This document shows, piece by piece, positions 58,830 to 64,000 of a DNA stretch of 64,000 nucleotides. Each line of letters starts with the position of its first letter. Position 1 is the first letter of the stretch. Source of the stretch: Sisyra terminalis (Eukaryota; Arthropoda; Insecta; Neuroptera; Sisyridae); assembly GCA_958496175.1 (NCBI GenBank), contig OY292275.1, forward strand, positions 56,001,701-56,065,700. Reading direction: 5' to 3'. A model generated the notes under the pieces. It was not told the DNA's origin and ran no database searches. It saw only the letters and a program-made list of their open reading frames with translations. The position numbers and the translations under genes were made by a program.

Positions 58830-59450
58830 TTTTGGATCCCTAGTTTACCTAGTTAAGATCAAATAGCTGGGTGAACCTCGACAGCCACCGTACGAGGAGT
58901 TTTCCGACTATTTTAATTTCAGGAATTGATATTCCTCTTTTTTAGGTCTTCATTCGTTCATCATGAATCTTAAGAACCAAAACTGTACTTGTCAGAAATA
59001 CCTTTTAATCCCAAATTTATCTTTTCTAAACTTTCCAGTCGTAAACGCCTAAAGTTCGACGGTTAAACTTCCACCAAATTCTAAACTTCCCAAAGGTAGA
59101 TGAATCCATCTTCTGAGCAAACAAAAAACTTGGTAATGATTTAAAGTAAATTTGGGAATTTCTACCCTTATCTTATGAATACTATTTTTTTAATTATTAA
59201 ATTGGGATTTCCAGGATGGCGTTAATTGAATCTCAACACTGCAGCCTTAGCAACTTTTTGTGTTTCCTGGATCCCTGTTTCATCTAATTATGACGAGCCT
59301 TACTAGGTATTTTCCGACTATTTCAAATCCAGGATTTGATTTTCATAATTCCTCATGTCCCCATTCATTTAAAGGATTTCATCCCTTGTCTAGTTTTTTA
59401 AACAGAACTATTTTAGCCTATCGCAGCTCAGCCTCAACAGTTAAATGAAG
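58830..59450 (-). pseudogene. Two LINE ORF2 3-prime fragments
   Basis: Minus-strand translations near 58850-58905 (VGKLLVRWLSRFTQLFDLN, stop) and near 59280-59335 (NPGLEIVGKYLVRLVM, stop) parallel the last codons of the remnant at 47055 (GIVEKHLRYLLLRFIQLLGL). The plus strand shows the shared strings TTTTCCGACTATTT and CCAGGATTTGAT or CAGGAATTGAT. Both are short pieces without the zinc knuckle intact, from the same LINE group, lying in tandem on one strand. Confidence 0.6.
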
Positions 59451-59929
59451 ATTATTTTAATACAGGAGTTAAATTCCTGGGCTCTGATTGGCCCAAAATC
59501 GTCAACAACCCAACATAGGAAAAAAACTTTACAAGGAAGACCAAAAACGAGAGAATTCAATTCAGTTCAGGTCTGCCCTCCAAAAAAGTAATCTACCATA
59601 CAAACTCCAGCTAATGCCCTTATATCTAGGAGATCATAGACATATTATAATTTGTTATATATTAATTTGCAAAAAAATATATTACATCATTAAAAAATTG
59701 ATATTTAACATCATTCTATCTTACACTTAAGCTCCTCAATTTGGTGATCTATCGATTCTATTGATTTCAACCTCTTCAAATCATAAAAAAATTAAAACAA
59801 AAATTACAAATTTCTTACGGTATACTTTAAGTCTCTTAAAACCGATTGGGTTTTAATAAGGACAAGAAAAACGTTAGTTTTGATCAGTTGGTTAGTTCAA
59901 TTCATTTATAAGCAATTCGGAAGTCCTTA
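59451..59929. other. Unassigned sequence
   Basis: The plus frame 59488-59730 contains LPYKLQLMPLYLGDHRHI, which looks like the loosely conserved reverse-transcriptase C-terminal R-L-x-x-L-x-L-x-x-L-x-x-R-R region of LINEs. The match is too short to call firmly. Confidence 0.3.
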
Positions 59930-61090
59930 TGGCCCCAAAGGAAATGTAAACACTTTATGTTATCCATCTTAACTAAAAAATTTCTTCTCTGGTATTTTGA
60001 AGTATTTAGCTCTACAAGAAAACCATTTCTTTTATAGTCTTCCTAGGTCCAAAAGTGCACAAATTTATGAGAATTTCAGGAGTAAATAATCGACTTTAAA
60101 AGTTTATATTTGTGGGGACATGCTTATTGCATTTCCCACTTTCGGTTTAAGCTAAGCTCTTCAGTAGTTATCATTAAAAAAGTAAGAAAATTATAAGTTG
60201 GTATTTCAAATATTGTTCCATGAAGATAATGTTTATTTATAACAATAAGGTGAAAAAGGTTAATAACAACTTCATTGTTTCCTAGTTTGAAGAAAAAGTT
60301 CTATGAAATATGGAATTTTTTAACAAATTATTTAGAAGTCATTAAGCAAACACTTAATTTTATTCATCTTAACTAATAGTTTTCTTTTCTGATACTTTGA
60401 ATCTATTTTTAGCTCTACAAGAAAACCACTTCTTTTATAGTCTTTCTAGGTCCAAAAGGGCCCATATTTTTGAGAATTTCAGGAGTAAATAATATCGTTT
60501 TTAAAAGTTTATATTTGTGGGGGCTGGTTTATTGCATTTGACCATTTCGGTCTAAGCTAAGCTCTTCAGTAGTAATCATAAGGAAAATAAGAAAAATAGT
60601 AGTTGGTATTTCAAATATTGTTCCATTAAAATATTGTTTTTTAATAACAATTAGGTGAAAAAGAATAATAACAACTTTATTGTTGTCCCAAAGGAAATGT
60701 GAACAATTTATGTTATCCATCTTAACTAATAGTTTTCTTCTCTGATATTTTGAATCGATTTTTAGCTCTACAAAAAACCATTTTTCTTATAGTCTTCCTA
60801 GGTCCAAAAGTGCTCATATTTATGAGAATTTCAAGAGTAAATAATATCGACTTTAAAAGTTTATATTTGTGTGGACATGCTTATTGCATTTTCCGCTTTC
60901 GGTCTAAGTTAAGCCCTTCAGTAGTAACCATAAATTAATTGTTGATATTTCAAATATTGTTCCATGAAAATAATGTTTATTGATAACTATAAGGTAAAAA
61001 AAGTTAATAAAAACTTAATTGTTTCCTAGTTTGAAGAAAAAGTTCTGTGAAATATGGAATTTTTTACCGAATTATTTAGAAGTTATTAAG
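59930..61090. repeat. Three-unit tandem repeat, 335-420 bp units
   Basis: Units start near 59930, 60348 and 60684. Shared strings are CCATCTTAACTAA or ATTCATCTTAACTAA, TTTTAGCTCTACAA, TAGGTCCAAAAG, TGAGAATTTCARGAGTAAAT, GTTTATATTTGTG and TTTCAAATATTGTTCCAT. CCTAGTTTGAAGAAAAAGTT is present in units 1 and 3 and missing from unit 2, which explains its shorter length. Non-coding. Confidence 0.92.
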
Positions 61091-62642
61091 CAAAATTGAT
61101 TTTAGATTTCACGAAATGATCATATAAAACAAAAAAAAAAACACGTGAGACTTTAAAGGGTGAATTTCATGCATTCGATTCTGTGTTTTTAAATGCATTG
61201 AACGTTTATCGCAACTCTATTTGTCGCAATTCGTATAAGAAATTGAAGTTTAAAACGTTACATCGATTTCCAACGACGGAGATTTTTCCCGGATATGTCA
61301 AAGAAATCGCGTTGCTCCACTTTACAACAAGTTCACCTGTTCTAGATTGGCGATAAAAATCGACATTTACTCACAAGGAAAAATAAATTCTCCCCACATT
61401 TCACGATTATATTTTTTATCACCCATAAAATTTAAAAATTGAATTATTATATTTGGAGTTTGGTGTAATAATGGAAATAGTTTTTGGGGGGTGAAAAATT
61501 TATTATTGTCAATTGGTGAAAGCACTTTTCTTATTTCAAATGTAATATGAGATAAAATGAAATTCCCTTGGTGGGAAATATGATTACTTTGTACAGTGTT
61601 CAGGATGAATATTATATTGGTTTTGTATTTTCCAGGCTTATATTAAGCCTAAATGATCCTAGTGCAACGAAACTCTTTGAAAAGTTAACAAAACGTTTTC
61701 TTGGCGACCCTCTTGTGTCCCTAACTTATTTATAGAATGACCGCACTAAACGAATATTTGTATGGCTCTTTCGTTAATTATGTAATGTACAAGTTGGCGA
61801 AATTTTGGGCTTTTAAGCAAATTCCGAAATCTTTTCCTGCCGCACGTATTATTCATTCGAACGATTTTATTACGATATGCCATATAATTTATTTTCGAGT
61901 CTTAAATTCAATTTGGATGTTATAAATTTAAAAAGCTATTCGTTGAAAGTGGTTTTATTGATCGTTTATTAGACGCGAAGCAAGAGAAACTTAGTGGCTG
62001 AACAAGGAAAGGGGACTTATATATATATATATATGAAAATTTTATTTTTGCCAAGGAAAAAAATGCTTTTATGTAACGAGAACAGGCGGAAAAGCTCACT
62101 TGGCTCACATGATTGCTGCATACATTTTCAATCGTTTCTCGTTTTTGTTTCTCATATTTTTTTGATCTTTTTATTGGGGCAAACGTGGCTGTCATGTTAC
62201 TTTTGCCTCTCTCTATCGTATGTACGCTCTATTGAAAGTTTCAAACCTCAGTACATTGAGGTTGTCTTCGAACTCGGTGCCATTAAAAAGTTCCTGTCAC
62301 AACTAAAGTGTATTTTTCTTTGCCAGTAACATTTCATTTCCTAACTGCTGCTGTGTCTTTTTCATGGCGTTTTTTTTCGTTTTCTTCGTTTTTCTATCCA
62401 ATATTGCCTGTCAAATAATTACATTTAACTAGAAACGTGAACGAAAAATTACATGAAACCAATTCTTTAATCATCGAAAAATAGACCAAATGTTGGCAAA
62501 ACATTTTTAATTTAATTGAAAGGATCTAGGATATAAAATGAATCGAACTTGAAAAACTTTTAAATGATACTTTAGAGGAAAACAGATACTAATAAAAAAC
62601 TAAGATTCTGGAAGTTTAAACAATATCCATATTAATTCACAA
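61091..62642. other. Single-copy stretch, mildly GC-richer 61.19-61.34 and 61.65-62.33 kb
   Basis: No partner in the window. A TA run at about 62017-62033. Frames 61737-61925 and 61994-62329 are open, but the opposite strand is open too and no motif appears. Could include regulatory sequence. Confidence 0.35.
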
Positions 62643-62864
62643 CTAGTAACTTCCCGTGAAACATTCTCCGCCCCAAAACTGACACAACTGACAAATGCTA
62701 AAAAATAGCAATTGATTGAAAAATTGATTAAAATAGCAATCATTCAGATCAAATTTGAGGTAATGATTTTATTTCACTCACATGTATGTGCTTACTGTAT
62801 TTGTCCTCTGTCTTTGCCAACCTATTTGCATTCATATAACATACGTTTGCTTATTATTATTATG
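62643..62864 (-). repeat. Rep-C, copy 4
   Basis: On the minus strand starts ATAATAATAATAAGCAAACG and ends GTTTCACGGGAAGTTACTAG then T. Inner strings TTGGCAAAGACAGAGGACAA, GTGAGTGAAATA and CATTTGTCAGTTGTGTCAG match copy 3 closely. Confidence 0.85.
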
Positions 62865-63524
62865 GGAATTAAAATGCATTAAAGAGAAAGATTTTTTTTT
62901 GAAATTTAAAATTAACAATTTACAATGTTAAATTTACAATTAACATAACGTGATTAGTTACTTTCGATTTATTTGTCGCTGATTTATGGAATTCTATTAT
63001 TTCCATAACAAACTTAAGCTGGAAAGCGGACTATCTTAAAGTTATTATTAAGGGCTCAAATTTTTCAGGATTTTTTCTTTTGTATTTTGGAAGCATTTGA
63101 GTCCCTGGAAGCAAAGAAATACAAAAAAAAAACTATAAAGGACCACCTTAATATAGGTACTAAAAATATGCAAAAATCCTAGGAATTTAAAATTTTTATC
63201 TCAATTGGTAAATACCAATAGGGATTCACAAATGTGAAATAAAATAAAAATACAAAAACAGAAAAAATAATTCTTAGAAATAGCTTAACCAAATGGTCTC
63301 AAATTTTAAACCGAATTAAGGGATGCTATTTTCTTTCCCATAAAAAATTATAAAACTTTATGTAATCATTAAAAAATACTATTTTTTAAAAAAATTCTAT
63401 CCATTTTTTTGTAATTTAATTTGCGATATTTCGCAATCTGTCCCAAGACAATAGGCAAATTATACGTATGGACTGGACAACAAGGCACTCCACTAGGGTT
63501 GCGTCTTGTATAATTTCAATATGT
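62865..63524. other. AT-rich spacer
   Basis: Nothing recognised. Contains long A- and T-runs. Confidence 0.4.
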
Positions 63525-64000
63525 TTATTAAAACCAAATAAAATTGATAACGCTTTGAAAAAATATTTTTTTAGTTCTACATACCTTCTTTTTAATATGT
63601 GATTTTTTTGAAATTTTTTAAAAGTACACTTCATAGTGAAAAAAAATAAAATAAAAACCACTTCAACGCTTAATGAAAATAGCCCAATGCTGTTGCTTAA
63701 CTTGAACATGTATATTGTAGATGGCATTGAGTCTAAGAGGCGCTTTCTTGAAATTTTTAAATTTCAATAATCAAAACAATTGAACATCAACTATTCTCGT
63801 ACCCCCATTGGCTAATAGTCCACGTACATGGACGTGTGTGTACTGTCATCATATATTTGTGCATTGCTTGACGTATTCATACTTGATTTGTTCTTTATTA
63901 ATTAATTTAGTTTCATTTAAAGTTCAAAAGTGATTCAATGTCCTATTAATGAAAAAATCAATTCTTTTATTCAAGTAAGTGAAAATATTCAATGCAATGC
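63525..64000 (-). repeat. Rep-A dispersed repeat, copy 3 (runs off window)
   Basis: The reverse complement carries CACTTACTTGAATAAAAGAA, GCTATTAGCCAATGGG, ATGTTCAATTGTTTTGATTA, GCCATCTACAATATACATGT, CAAGTTAAGCAACAGCATTG and a T-rich CACTATGAAGTGTAC. It is closest to copy 1 in the part after GCCATCTACAAT. The upstream end lies beyond the window. Confidence 0.75.

Noticed and set aside
61920..62329. Opposing open frames of 91 and 111 codons
   Set aside because: Both strands are open over the same bases, composition is low-complexity in part, and no domain or start context supports either.

Overview
The window looks like about 64 kb of AT-rich, gene-poor nuclear DNA from an arthropod, most likely an insect. 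Three things point that way. Decayed coding pieces come from non-LTR retrotransposons, mariner, pogo-type and an arthropod-style multicopy protein family. Helitron-like and hAT-like ends are present. There are no dense operons, ribosome-binding sites or long open frames. The longest open frame is under 120 codons and no host gene exon could be established. I read the window as intergenic or long-intron sequence. The order or species cannot be fixed from what is visible.

Layout. 0.6-10 kb: a dispersed repeat (Rep-A), a cluster of TGTAGA-type repeats, several short-period tandem duplications, one palindromic PLE-like element, and two copies of an exactly 257-bp MITE (MITE-B). 11-20 kb: a Helitron-end tandem duplication, a duplicated block whose two copies each carry a different transposon, three of four copies of a 225-bp CTAG-ending repeat, and a tRNA-derived SINE-like head. 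21-31 kb: Rep-A again, a second complete palindromic element, Helitron-like fragments flanked by a 64-bp direct repeat, and a satellite-like array ending in (TA)n. 31-37 kb: a broken transposon-associated gene split by a three-core hairpin element, then a duplicated block carrying a 1032-bp foldback in one copy and a MITE-in-MITE nest in the other. 38-53 kb: an internally deleted pogo-like element with a PHD-like zinc finger, two large palindromes, mariner and LINE remnants, a hAT-like MITE, a TTAA MITE and a third palindromic element with a 12-bp target duplication. 54-64 kb: a 2.36-kb Helitron-like element, a possible first exon, LINE 3-prime fragments, a three-unit tandem repeat, and the last CTAG-repeat and Rep-A copies.

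Two themes stand out. First, short tandem duplications are frequent, and one copy often carries a transposon that the other lacks, so the window holds its own empty sites and gives exact target-site duplications. Second, two palindromic element families with unrelated sequence both encode a hammerhead-ribozyme-like core (CTGANGA, then A, a perfect hairpin, then GAAA). In one family the rest of a type-I hammerhead can also be drawn. That makes it a candidate ribozyme-bearing, Penelope-like retroposon family, with one deviation from the canonical core.
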